A stretch of DNA of 64,000 nucleotides from Cystobacter fuscus DSM 2262 (GCF_000335475.2 NZ_ANAH02000007.1:434001-498000); one strand, 5' to 3'. Counted from the first letter of the stretch, positions 11,615 through 19,572 are shown. Numbers and translations are program-made. Notes: a model not told the origin generated them from the letters alone.

Positions 11615-12409
11615 ATGTTTCCCACCCTCCCCCTTGATTCGAACCGGGTGGACGAGGCCCTGCGGCGGACGATCTACCGGGACGCGAAGCGCGAAGTGCG
11701 CGTGGGCGACCTGGTTCGGCTGTTCCTGGATGGGGGCCTGCGCGTGTTCATCGTGGGCGGGGCGCCTCGGGACTGGCTGCTCGGACAACCCGGACGGGAC
11801 ATCGATCTCTCGCTGGATCGGCCCCTCGAGGAGGTGCACCGGCTGCTGCGCGAGGCCCATCCCGACATCGATCCGGTGCTCCTGCATCTCGAGCGCTTCG
11901 GCACGTTGCGCTGGGGGAACGAGGCGGGCGGCGTGGACCTCAACATCCTGCGCAGTTGGAAGGACATCCAGAACGACGAGATGTGGACGACCACCTTCGT
12001 CGCCCGGGAAGACGTGCGCGAGGACGCCCTCACGCGCGACTTCTCCATCAACGCCTTCTTCTACGACTGCCGCGAGCGAATCCTGTTGGATCCACTCGAC
12101 CGCGGGCTCGAGGATCTGCACGTCAGGCGGCTGCGGCTCATCACGCACCCGCGCGTGCTCGACACCAGCTACCGCACGACCTTCCGCATCCTCCAGTTCC
12201 TGTGTCGGGGATACACCCCCGAGCCCAATGTGCTGGAGCACCTGGAGCGCTACGCCGACCACGACATCCAGGGCATGGATGGACGGCTGCGCCAGTGGAT
12301 TCCCAACCACCTCGGCCCCGGCTTCGAGCACCTCGAGGAGTTCAAGCGCCGCCTCTACGCCTGTGCCCGCCAGGACAAGTCCCGCGTGATCCTCGACGCT
12401 CTCTTTTGA
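11615..12409 (+). CDS. Shortened CCA/poly(A)-type nucleotidyltransferase
   Basis: A 264-residue protein. A GGAG site precedes ATG 11615. The class-II polymerase-beta-like head is clear: FIVGGAPRDWLLG followed by the metal-binding RDIDLSLD, then EDALTRDFSINAFFYD and a short arm (LDPLDRGLEDL, RLRLI). Family members that mature tRNA are about 400 residues or longer with body and tail domains. This one stops after the first RNA-binding segment. It may therefore modify something other than tRNA (inference). It is the last of the run of same-strand genes starting at 5365. Confidence 0.82.
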   Translation: MFPTLPLDSNRVDEALRRTIYRDAKREVRVGDLVRLFLDGGLRVFIVGGAPRDWLLGQPGRDIDLSLDRPLEEVHRLLREAHPDIDPVLLHLERFGTLRWGNEAGGVDLNILRSWKDIQNDEMWTTTFVAREDVREDALTRDFSINAFFYDCRERILLDPLDRGLEDLHVRRLRLITHPRVLDTSYRTTFRILQFLCRGYTPEPNVLEHLERYADHDIQGMDGRLRQWIPNHLGPGFEHLEEFKRRLYACARQDKSRVILDALF

Positions 12410-12431
12410 AGACGCTCAGCCACCCGACAGG

Positions 12432-14510
12432 ATGACCTCTAAGGGCGCGGAGAACACCTTGGCTTCATTGGCCCATCCTTTACGCGGTGAACTGCATAAA
12501 GAAGCTTATGCTAAGGTAGTAGAATGGCGTTCGCCGCTGCCACGTATTGAGAACCACAAATGTCAGGCTGAGCTGCAGAATACCGTCCGGTCTGTGTCCT
12601 GGTCTAGGTGTTTGGCGATCCGCAGCGATCGGTCTATCCTGAAGCTCATGACGCGCACTGCGGAGATTCTAGGCTCAGACTACGACGCTCCTGCGCAGTT
12701 GCCAGAGCAGTTGGAGCATTACGCGCCAAAGAGGGGCATTGCCCTGGCGGCACTGAAGCGGGCGGAGGCAGAGGGCGATGCTGCTACGGTCGAAGTGCTG
12801 CACTGGGAGTTGGGCTTGATCGATCTCTGGCTCTCGCCGGCAAAGGGTGTGTCACCGTATCGCGGGGGTACTTATGAAGCCTACGCCAAGCAGTACCGAA
12901 TATCGGAAAGCACGGTGGCCTACGGCCGTGAGCGAGCCAAGGAAACGCGGGATGTCGTCCTCAAGCTACACTACTTATCCTTCGTCCTTCTTCGTTCGGA
13001 GCCACGCGGGAGGACGTGGATCGAGCTCCAGTGGGAACTTCTGACGTCTTGCCGTGAGTACGTGAGTGGGTGCATTCAGGGCAGCAAGAGTGATCCAGCA
13101 CACTCTATGGCCGTGTGGATCGATAGCGCGCTCTCGGCGGCGGGGCCTCTTATGGCCCGACCCGGCGTCATTAGAAACGAGGCGTACGCGGAGTGGTCAC
13201 AATGGATCCTTGGCTTGGCGGAGGAGTCGCTGACGTTTCCGCGGGAAGAGAAGAAGGAATACCTGCGGTATCGCTGGCTTGCCGACTATCTTGAGCACCT
13301 TACGGACCTGCCAGCATCCGCAGCGTCCCCAGCGCTCCAGGAGAGGTCGCTTGGTCTCCTCGGCGAGGCCGCAGTGTTCTACGAGTCTAATCCGCTTGAG
13401 GATGTGGGCTCGATCCGAGTGGCTGAGGCCGAGGCCAAACTTCGGAGGCACTGGGGTGAGGAGGGCGACAAGGTCCACGAGCGCAAGGTTCGGCGGACAT
13501 TTGCTGCGATCGTGCGTCGGGCCGAATTTTTCGAGAAGACGGGGAAGGGATTCATTGCCGCAGACGCCTTTCGCGAGGCGCGACAACTTGTCGAGCGTGA
13601 GCGACGGTTTTTCACCGCTGACGACATCGCTCAGTTGCAGCGCGCGGAGCAAGCGGCCCTTAATCGGGGCCTGGAGGCGGGGGAAATCATTCCCTTCAAG
13701 GTTTCATTTAAGGTGCCAAGTCAGCTCATGGACTATACGCAAGAGACGCCAGATAAGACAGCCGTGGCGCTCGCCGAGCAGGCCGTTCGCAAGATTCCTA
13801 ACCGTAAGGAGATCGCTGAGCATGTGAAGGAGACAAGCACCCAGACACCTCTGCTGGCAATGGCCAGGCGGACGGTGATTAGCCCTGGGAAGGTAGTGGG
13901 CGAGAGTAAGTCTCCGCAAACGAACTTAGACTTGGACGTCGAAAGTCGCGCGATGTTGCAGGCCAGTCTATTCGGTGCTGCTGTCAGTACTACTGTGGCG
14001 CGCGCAGCGGAAGCCACCGGGCTGACAGAAGAGCACCTCATCGTTCCGCTCTTCCCGCTCGCATTGGATGAAGACTCGCTTCTCTTCATTCGGCGGGGGT
14101 GCGAGCGTCTCATCGCGCAGGACTTCATTTCCGCCACGCACATTCTAGTCCTGCGGATTGAGGACATCCTACGCCGACATTTCCGTAGGCTTGGAGTAGA
14201 CACAACGGAATTCAAGGCGGACGTTGGTGACGGAACATCTCGGACCGACGATGTTCCGTTTGGAAAGCTGATGCGCCTAACGCTTCCGGATGGGCGGTCC
14301 GTTAAGGAGTATCTTGGGAGCGACCTGTGGGAGCATCTCGATTCGGTGCTGAACTCACAGACGGGATTGAATCTCCGGAATGAGATTGCTCATGGACTGG
14401 CAGGTCCTCAGCACTGCACGGCAGAGTCCGCCGGGATCGCTCTCGCGCTCCTCTATCAGTTGGCCTATGTTGTTTGGCTCTCATCGAGAGCAGGCACTGA
14501 GACGGAGTGA
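12432..14510 (+). CDS. DUF4209-like protein with C-terminal HEPN motif
   Basis: A 692-residue protein of mixed helical composition with lower GC than its neighbours. Near the C-terminus is LRNEIAHGL, with R649 and H654 forming the R-x4-H motif of HEPN RNases. I associate this arrangement with DUF4209 proteins. The N-terminal 600 residues have no motif I recognise. Neither ATG 12432 nor the in-frame ATG 12648 has a strong ribosome binding site, and the first 72 residues may not be translated. It sits at the edge of an accessory islet with a nuclease and an IS element, so defence is possible but unproven. Confidence 0.7.
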   Translation: MTSKGAENTLASLAHPLRGELHKEAYAKVVEWRSPLPRIENHKCQAELQNTVRSVSWSRCLAIRSDRSILKLMTRTAEILGSDYDAPAQLPEQLEHYAPKRGIALAALKRAEAEGDAATVEVLHWELGLIDLWLSPAKGVSPYRGGTYEAYAKQYRISESTVAYGRERAKETRDVVLKLHYLSFVLLRSEPRGRTWIELQWELLTSCREYVSGCIQGSKSDPAHSMAVWIDSALSAAGPLMARPGVIRNEAYAEWSQWILGLAEESLTFPREEKKEYLRYRWLADYLEHLTDLPASAASPALQERSLGLLGEAAVFYESNPLEDVGSIRVAEAEAKLRRHWGEEGDKVHERKVRRTFAAIVRRAEFFEKTGKGFIAADAFREARQLVERERRFFTADDIAQLQRAEQAALNRGLEAGEIIPFKVSFKVPSQLMDYTQETPDKTAVALAEQAVRKIPNRKEIAEHVKETSTQTPLLAMARRTVISPGKVVGESKSPQTNLDLDVESRAMLQASLFGAAVSTTVARAAEATGLTEEHLIVPLFPLALDEDSLLFIRRGCERLIAQDFISATHILVLRIEDILRRHFRRLGVDTTEFKADVGDGTSRTDDVPFGKLMRLTLPDGRSVKEYLGSDLWEHLDSVLNSQTGLNLRNEIAHGLAGPQHCTAESAGIALALLYQLAYVVWLSSRAGTETE

Positions 14511-14536
14511 CGTTGGTGGGCTCGACGTGATGGCCG

Positions 14537-14613
14537 TCAGTCCCGCTGCTTCGTGATTTGCACGAAGCAGTTGACGATCTTCTCCGCCATGTCGCGCAGT
14601 TCGTGCTCAGCGC
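14537..14613 (-). pseudogene. C-terminal remnant of an unidentified gene
   Basis: On the minus strand, about 24 codons ending in a TGA at 14539-14537 read as well-behaved coding sequence (AEHELRDMAEKIVNCF and onwards). The frame has no start and runs back into the short direct repeats next to the IS3 element. It looks like the tail of a gene truncated by insertion or deletion. The parent family is not recognisable from this length. Confidence 0.35.
14546..14570 (+). terminator. Perfect 10-bp hairpin after the HEPN gene
   Basis: The arms CTGCTTCGTG and CACGAAGCAG enclose a 5-nt loop, 36 nt after the stop at 14510. There is no U-run. It also overlaps the coding remnant read on the minus strand, so it could be coincidental structure inside a former gene. 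Confidence 0.45.
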
Positions 14614-14654
14614 CAACTACACCTCCCCATCAACGACAACTACACCTCCCCATC
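14614..14654. repeat. Two direct 18-bp repeats beside the IS3 end
   Basis: CAACTACACCTCCCCATC occurs at 14614-14631 and again at 14637-14654, a period of 23 bp. The second copy ends 11 bp from the IS3 terminal repeat. The origin is unclear; it could be a remnant of another element's end or a short tandem duplication. Confidence 0.8.
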
Positions 14655-14690
14655 CAGAGTGGGCTTGATCCGCTGACGTGGACAGTGGGG

Positions 14691-15566
14691 TTATGCTGCC
14701 AACTTCTGCGGTAAGGCCGCAAGCTCGAAGTTCACTGGACTGACATAGCCCAGGGTCGAGTGCCGCCTCTGCCGGTTGTAGAAGACCTCGATGTACTCGA
14801 AGAGTGCCAACCGGGCTTGCTCGCGCGTGGTGAAGTCCGTGGTGTAGACGAGCTCTTGCTTCAGGGTGCTGAAGAAGCTTTCCACCACGGCGTTGTCCCA
14901 GCAGTTGCCTTTGCGCGACATACTGCACTCAATGCCTCGTGCCGTCAGGGCTCGCTGGTAGTCCTCGCTGGCGTACTGGCTGCCTCGGTCCGAGTGATGC
15001 ACCAGTCCTCGTGGCGGTTGCTGGCCCTTGAGCGCCATGTCCAGCGCCGCGAGCACCAGATGCCGGTCGATGGTCTCGCTCATCGACCAGCCCACCACCT
15101 TGCGCGAGAACAGGTCGAGCACCACCGCCAGGTACAGCCCTCCCTCGCGCGTGCCCACATAGGTGATGTCTGTCGCCCAGGTGGTGTTGGGTTGAGCGGG
15201 AGAGAAGTCCCGCGCGAGGACATTGGGCGCCACGGGCTGATGGTGACGCGAGTCCGTCGTGGCCACGTAGCGCCGTCGCCTGCGAGCAGCCAGTCCTTGC
15301 TCGCGCATGAGCCGCACCACACGCTTGCGGCTCACTCGCTGGCCGCGGGCTCGCAGTTCCGCGTGCACTCGCGGACTGCCGTACGTGCGGCGACTGTCGT
15401 GGTGCACCTGGGTTACCTCCTTGGCCAGTGCCCGGTCCGACACCTGCCGCGCGGACTCCGGGCGCCCTTGCCAGGCGTAGTAGCCCGAGCGCGACACGCC
15501 CAGCTGTTGGCACATGAACTTCACGGGGAAATGGGCCTTCTGCGCGTCCATCAGCTCGAACTTCAC
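14691..15566 (-). CDS. IS3-family transposase OrfB (DDE integrase core)
   Basis: A 291-residue protein starting at a GTG that overlaps the orfA stop. The N-terminal helix-turn-helix-like region (HTH_21 type) contains KFMCQQLGVSRSGYYAW. The rve integrase core has the catalytic Asp in WATDITYV, the second Asp in VHHSDRGSQY and the Glu in NAVVESFFSTLKQE. The DDE triad is intact. It is normally made as an OrfAB fusion by frameshifting, and also as a separate product. Confidence 0.93.
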   Translation of the reverse strand: MKFELMDAQKAHFPVKFMCQQLGVSRSGYYAWQGRPESARQVSDRALAKEVTQVHHDSRRTYGSPRVHAELRARGQRVSRKRVVRLMREQGLAARRRRRYVATTDSRHHQPVAPNVLARDFSPAQPNTTWATDITYVGTREGGLYLAVVLDLFSRKVVGWSMSETIDRHLVLAALDMALKGQQPPRGLVHHSDRGSQYASEDYQRALTARGIECSMSRKGNCWDNAVVESFFSTLKQELVYTTDFTTREQARLALFEYIEVFYNRQRRHSTLGYVSPVNFELAALPQKLAA

Positions 15567-15862
15567 GTCGAGCCCTCCTTCGCGAAGAAGGCCGCCGCTT
15601 TTTTTAAGAAGTCACGCTCCATCATCAGCTGGCGGTTCTCCTTGCGCAGCCGCGTCAACTCCTCCCGCTCGGCCGAAGTGAGCGCGCCCGTAGGGCCTTT
15701 GCCCTCGTCTACCTCCGCCTGCTTCACCCAGTTACACAGAGCCGAGTCCGTCAGCTCCAAGTCCTTGGCGACCTGGGGGACGCTCTTGCCTACTTCGCGC
15801 ACCAGTCGGAGCGCCTCGGCCTTGAACTCCGCGTTGAAGCTCCGTCTTTTTCTTCGCTCCAT
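15563..15862 (-). CDS. IS3-family transposase OrfA
   Basis: About 99 residues from ATG 15862. An upstream GTG at 15904 lies inside the terminal inverted repeat and is unlikely to be used. The helix-turn-helix (AEALRLVREVGKSVPQVAKDL) recognises the IS ends, and a leucine-zipper-like helix (TRLRKENRQLMMERDFLKK) follows. The end of the frame contains the slippery A-run used to produce OrfAB. Confidence 0.9.
   Translation of the reverse strand: MERRKRRSFNAEFKAEALRLVREVGKSVPQVAKDLELTDSALCNWVKQAEVDEGKGPTGALTSAEREELTRLRKENRQLMMERDFLKKAAAFFAKEGST
15599..15605 (-). other. Programmed -1 frameshift site (A AAA AAA)
   Basis: On the minus strand the orfA codons TTA AAA AAA GCG contain the heptamer A AAA AAA in the X XXY YYZ register. 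A -1 slip here opens, without any stop, into the orfB frame, which is exactly -1 relative to orfA. This is the usual IS3 mechanism for making the fused transposase. Confidence 0.8.
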
Positions 15863-15916
15863 GGACACTACCGCCCGTGTAGCCGACTTACGAGGTATGT
15901 CCACAAAAGCGGGTCA

Positions 15917-16055
15917 GTCCCAACCACGTTGACACTCACCGAGCGCTTCCCGGAGATCGGATGGCGCTCAGAGCCTTGCCCCCTCCATGCCGGGATGTGG
16001 AGCGAGCGTTTCGGCCATGGTAGGAAGACAGAGCAGACTCCTGGCAAATGGACTC
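15917..16055. other. Spacer between IS3 and the nuclease gene
   Basis: 139 bp with normal-to-high GC, unlike the AT-richer nuclease gene beside it. No complete reading frame, hairpin or repeat could be supported. It may be debris of the pre-insertion sequence. Confidence 0.4.
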
Positions 16056-17603
16056 TTAATCATGTTTAAAATAGCGACGAAGTAAGTCTCGTCTAGGTGT
16101 GATAAATCTCTCCAGCTCAAACTTAGACCAAGACATCAACTCCAGGTCCCTTCTGGCAGCTATCGCATCCATCCTGTCATAGAGAGTGGAATCAATAACG
16201 GAATTTGTCATCACGCCGAACCCCCCCGCACCATATTGCTCTACAACATCCGACATATCGATACGACCCGCGCCCAACGAGCGGGAGGTCGACAGATATT
16301 TGCATTGGAAAATCCACTTGACGCCAGGCTTTCCTATGCGAGAGCGACTCCAGATTTCGATATCTCTTCCCCCATCTCTTGAGCGGGTCTTTCCGTGCTT
16401 TCGAATCGTCCGCTCATCGAAAATACCCGTTCGCCTGAGCACGTCATAACAGAGTTCCTCAAAGTCCTCCTCGTTAATGGAGTCCCAATTGCACAGAGAG
16501 GATGGTGGAAGGCCAACAAGTTGCCTCAGTCTGTCTGCGGAGTTCTCCAATTTCGCAAGAGTGTCTTGCAGTTGCTCTGGCCGTAGAGAATCCGCTGAAC
16601 TGCAAAACGCCACAAACTGAACGTTGTCGTGACTGGCCACCACTGCTTGACCATGCTCAGTCATTCTCCATGAGAAGTCCTGCCAAGCACTAGAATACTG
16701 GTCGTCATTTGCCTTGGACTTGCGCTTTTTGTCCTGTAGACATTTTTCCCAGCACTCAAGCGCGCTCTCAACCTGTTGAACTGGCGCGTAAACTGAGTTG
16801 CGGACGCTCACCAGAAAAGGCGATTCGTCGTTGAGTCGGAGATACTCAGCCAAGTAAAGCTTGCGGCCCGTCTCGCTGAATCCGCCATATTGCGATAGCA
16901 AATCTTCTATCTTGTCCTTGTCGGACATGGCGATCCACACGCCCTGAGAGTTCGTGGAGGTGTATAGATCATACCCAATCTCCCTACTCAGGGCCGACTT
17001 CCAAAATCCATGGCGCCAAGTGGGGAATCTCTCGTTCCAATACGCCTCCTCCTCATGGTAGAAAGTCCCGTGTATGAAATTCGCAATGAAACAATCCGCC
17101 AACTCTGGGAGGCAGATTTTAGAACTGCCGTTGAAAATGTCGTCCTCGACTTCTGAGATGCCCTCTGCCTTTGTGATGGGGTCGTAAATTTCATATCCGT
17201 CCGGGCAGTCTTCACCCCAGAGTTCAAGGTCTATTGTCAATTGAACCAGTTCGCGGGCCCATTCTTCAAAATCCGAAGGCCACATTGAAAACACGACATA
17301 AACTTCGTAATAGCTCAAGCTCTTTGTTTCGCTGGTTACCTTCTTGCAATGCTTGGATAGTCTCTCTCCGATCCATAATGCCTCAAGATAGTCATAGGCG
17401 ATGTTTGCAGGGTCATTTGTGTTGCCGATGTTTGCTAGTTGAAAATTTATTTTCACTGCGCCATCAGGAGAGCTGTGCTCCTTTGCCAATTTGATTAATG
17501 CGGCGGTTGACTTGCCTGAGAATTCTTCCAGTCCAAGCGTGTTCGGCTCAAGGCTGTCTGTGTTTTCTAAAAGGTCACTATTTCTGATGTCGTCCATTGT
17601 CAT
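16056..17603 (-). CDS. Mrr-type restriction endonuclease-domain protein
   Basis: A 515-residue protein. The C-terminal ~145 residues form a PD-(D/E)xK nuclease domain of the Mrr kind. Helix FEELCYDVLRRTGIF is followed by GGRDIEIW (D414) and WIFQCKY (Q433, K435), the D...QxK active site. The first 370 residues are acidic, Trp/Tyr-rich and unrecognised, and may be a sensor or target-recognition region. Codon use is markedly AT-richer than the rest of the window, indicating transfer. No methyltransferase gene is adjacent, so a modification-dependent (type IV-like) or abortive defence role is more likely than classical restriction-modification. Confidence 0.8.
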   Translation of the reverse strand: MTMDDIRNSDLLENTDSLEPNTLGLEEFSGKSTAALIKLAKEHSSPDGAVKINFQLANIGNTNDPANIAYDYLEALWIGERLSKHCKKVTSETKSLSYYEVYVVFSMWPSDFEEWARELVQLTIDLELWGEDCPDGYEIYDPITKAEGISEVEDDIFNGSSKICLPELADCFIANFIHGTFYHEEEAYWNERFPTWRHGFWKSALSREIGYDLYTSTNSQGVWIAMSDKDKIEDLLSQYGGFSETGRKLYLAEYLRLNDESPFLVSVRNSVYAPVQQVESALECWEKCLQDKKRKSKANDDQYSSAWQDFSWRMTEHGQAVVASHDNVQFVAFCSSADSLRPEQLQDTLAKLENSADRLRQLVGLPPSSLCNWDSINEEDFEELCYDVLRRTGIFDERTIRKHGKTRSRDGGRDIEIWSRSRIGKPGVKWIFQCKYLSTSRSLGAGRIDMSDVVEQYGAGGFGVMTNSVIDSTLYDRMDAIAARRDLELMSWSKFELERFITPRRDLLRRYFKHD

Positions 17604-17648
17604 TCTCTGCGGATAAATCTTATTCCCGCGCTAATTGTCCTGCACAGA

Positions 17649-17759
17649 TCAGACTGCTGACCACTGGAAGAGGGGGTTCTTTGGCGAAACCACTGGCTCG
17701 TCATAGTCATATGTGATGAAGCCCAGGAACTCAGGAGTGCGTGTCATGCCTCTGAGCAT
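17649..17759 (-). CDS. Small ORF or gene remnant upstream of the nuclease
   Basis: A 36-residue frame (from ATG 17759; alternative internal Met at 17747) encoding an acidic, Tyr/Trp-containing peptide (FLGFITYDYDEPVVSPKNP). It ends 45 nt before the nuclease start on the same strand. No good ribosome binding site precedes it. It could be a small co-transcribed gene or the C-terminus of a lost gene. Confidence 0.3.
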   Translation of the reverse strand: MLRGMTRTPEFLGFITYDYDEPVVSPKNPLFQWSAV

Positions 17760-17761
17760 AC

Positions 17762-18301
17762 ATGAAGAGGCAGTCGCGCAAGCTCGCCCCTTGGCGAATG
17801 GGCGGGATGGAACCTAGCAGGCTGCTGAAAAAGTCCTTCGACCCCCAGACGACCCACTACCAGATGGATAATGCATCGGGACCGACCCCCAAATGTTGGG
17901 GGCACAGCAGGGGGTCCGACCCTTTTTCAGCAGCCTGCCAGTCCTACTTGGTCATTTCGTACCCACTCAGAGAGACTTACCTCGGAGGGTCGCCGAATGC
18001 CCTAGGCAAGTCACCGAGTAGGACTAGAGGGGACTCGCAGCACAAGGGGGATGCGAAAGTAAGAGAAGAATTCCACGAGGACGCAACCCTCGTTCTCAAG
18101 CTGGTTGAAAGCGACGCGGGTCGCAAATCACCGGCAACTCGCCGTCCTTCTGAGTGCAAGGCCGTGCTCTCTCTGTTTCGTGACATGGCAAAGACAATTG
18201 ATTTCGATGATGCAGCGAGCATGGCTCGCCTCAAGGAATATGCGCGGCAAGCCCTCGAAGCCTTCATCGGGGAAACGTTGCCCGAGAAATTGCCGGAGTA
18301 G
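17762..18301 (+). CDS. Hypothetical ORF disrupted by a MITE-like element
   Basis: An open frame of 179 codons. Residues 19-59 are simply the translation of the 122-bp inverted-repeat element, so the N-terminal half is not trustworthy. The last ~75 residues (from about 18075) look protein-like and helical, with ALEAFIGETLPEKLPE at the end. No convincing start codon lies between the element and that segment (TTG 17948 is possible). I read it as the surviving 3' part of a small gene. Function is unknown. Confidence 0.35.
   Translation: MKRQSRKLAPWRMGGMEPSRLLKKSFDPQTTHYQMDNASGPTPKCWGHSRGSDPFSAACQSYLVISYPLRETYLGGSPNALGKSPSRTRGDSQHKGDAKVREEFHEDATLVLKLVESDAGRKSPATRRPSECKAVLSLFRDMAKTIDFDDAASMARLKEYARQALEAFIGETLPEKLPE
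17817..17938. mobile_element. MITE-like element, 122 bp
   Basis: The terminal inverted repeats are perfect over 17 bp (GCAGGCTGCTGAAAAAG at 17817-17833 and its complement at 17922-17938), and complementarity continues inward to CCCCC/GGGGG. A second internal dyad (CCCCCA-N5-TGGGGG, 17886-17902) lies off-centre. There is no transposase inside, consistent with a non-autonomous element mobilised by an IS with the same ends. Confidence 0.75.
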
Positions 18302-19555
18302 TCAGTCGCCCGACAGCACGGTTTCCAGGGGCGCGCAGAACACCCAGCCCGTGTTGTGGGCGGGCACCGAGTTGGGGTCATACCCCCCGAAGTAGATCGT
18401 CTCTCCATCAAAGGGAGACACCCGGATGGTGCGCGTGGACACCAGGGGCGGCATCGGATCGAGCGTTGGATCGATGATCCGCCGCAGCTCGTAGCGCCCC
18501 TCCGGATGGCGGATGAGGTAGCGGCCCTCGGGCTCCCAGCCGTCCTTGGGATGGGTGGCGTGCTCGGTGCTGTGGGTCGCCTCGAGTCCCATGAGCAGCG
18601 CCGTCCCCCGTTGGCCCGGAAGCGGGACGGGCGTCATGTCGTCATAGGCCACGATGGCATAGCCCGGACGTCGGCCCCCCTGCTCGCCGAGGAACTCCAG
18701 CACGTCCAGATCCACCGTCTCGCGGTAGCCGTCGCCGGGGTCGATCCGCACGATGCGCGCGTTCTCTCCCTCCAGCGCGGCCAGCAGGGACTCGCCGTGG
18801 CCCGAGGGGTGCGCAATCGTCGTCAGCCCCCGCAGCCCACTGCTGATGCGCGTGACCTCGCCCGGGAGCGTGTAGACCGTCTCCCATCGGGGCTGCTCGC
18901 CATCCACCAGCCGGTAGAGGCAGGGTTTGATCGCCACGTGCAGCGCCCCATCGCACTCGGCGAAGGCCATGGGACGCGCCTTGTAGCCCGACAGCTCGGG
19001 GGACTCGCTCCACCGGATGCGTCCGGGCACGTCCGCGTCGTAGACGCCGCTGTAGAGCCCTCCGGGCAACGTCCCCGCGAAGACGCGCTCGATGCCCGTG
19101 ATCCGGTCCCGGTGCATCCCCACGCACCGCACGCTCGAGGCCCGCCCGCTGCTCCGGGCCAGCGACATCTCCGTCCACACGCCCGACGCCTCGTCACGCG
19201 CGTGGATCGTCGCGTGCCCCTGTCCGTCCGAGGGCGCCGCCAACAGCATGCTCACGGGCGCCGGCAATGCGCGTCCCCGCCCATCCACCGTGAAGGTGAC
19301 GGACACCAGGCTCATCCGCCAGTGGCGCGCGGCGAACTCGTACTCCACGCGCCAGCCCGCGTCCGGACGGTCCAGCACGAGCACTTGCGCGCCCACCGCT
19401 GGATCATCCCCGGGCTGATCCCACAGGGTGGACGTCGCCGCGTAGAGCCGTCCCGCGTGCGCCACCAGGTGCATGATCTCCGTGCCGCCCATGAAGCGGC
19501 CGTTCACGTCCGGCGTTCCCGCCTGGTAGACGCGTCGGAAGCCTCGCGGCGGCAT
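18302..19555 (-). CDS. Hypothetical protein, beta-propeller-like
   Basis: About 417 residues from the ATG at 19555; the open frame continues far upstream, but that part overlaps the next gene and is not coding. Repeated strand-turn patterns (LVAHAGRLYAATS, DGALHVAIKPCLYRLV, RVSPFDGETIYFGGYD) suggest a WD/BNR-like beta-propeller. No signal peptide or catalytic motif is seen. It begins 17 bp after the Cys-rich gene 19573-19962 and is probably co-transcribed with it. The function is not recognised. Confidence 0.7.
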   Translation of the reverse strand: MPPRGFRRVYQAGTPDVNGRFMGGTEIMHLVAHAGRLYAATSTLWDQPGDDPAVGAQVLVLDRPDAGWRVEYEFAARHWRMSLVSVTFTVDGRGRALPAPVSMLLAAPSDGQGHATIHARDEASGVWTEMSLARSSGRASSVRCVGMHRDRITGIERVFAGTLPGGLYSGVYDADVPGRIRWSESPELSGYKARPMAFAECDGALHVAIKPCLYRLVDGEQPRWETVYTLPGEVTRISSGLRGLTTIAHPSGHGESLLAALEGENARIVRIDPGDGYRETVDLDVLEFLGEQGGRRPGYAIVAYDDMTPVPLPGQRGTALLMGLEATHSTEHATHPKDGWEPEGRYLIRHPEGRYELRRIIDPTLDPMPPLVSTRTIRVSPFDGETIYFGGYDPNSVPAHNTGWVFCAPLETVLSGD

Positions 19556-19572
19556 GGAGGGGTGAAGCGGAC

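Larger units (their letters stand above)
14666..15916 (-). mobile_element. IS3-family insertion sequence, complete
   Basis: A 1251-bp element bounded by imperfect 19-bp inverted repeats: TGATCCGCTGACGTGGACA at 14666-14684, and on the opposite strand TGACCCGCTTTTGTGGACA at 15916-15898 (15 of 19 identical). Inside are orfA and orfB on the minus strand, overlapping by 4 nt in the -1 relation. All DDE residues are present, so it looks potentially active. The immediate flanks (GGGCT and GTCCC) do not form an obvious target duplication, suggesting an old insertion or rearranged flanks. Confidence 0.9.
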
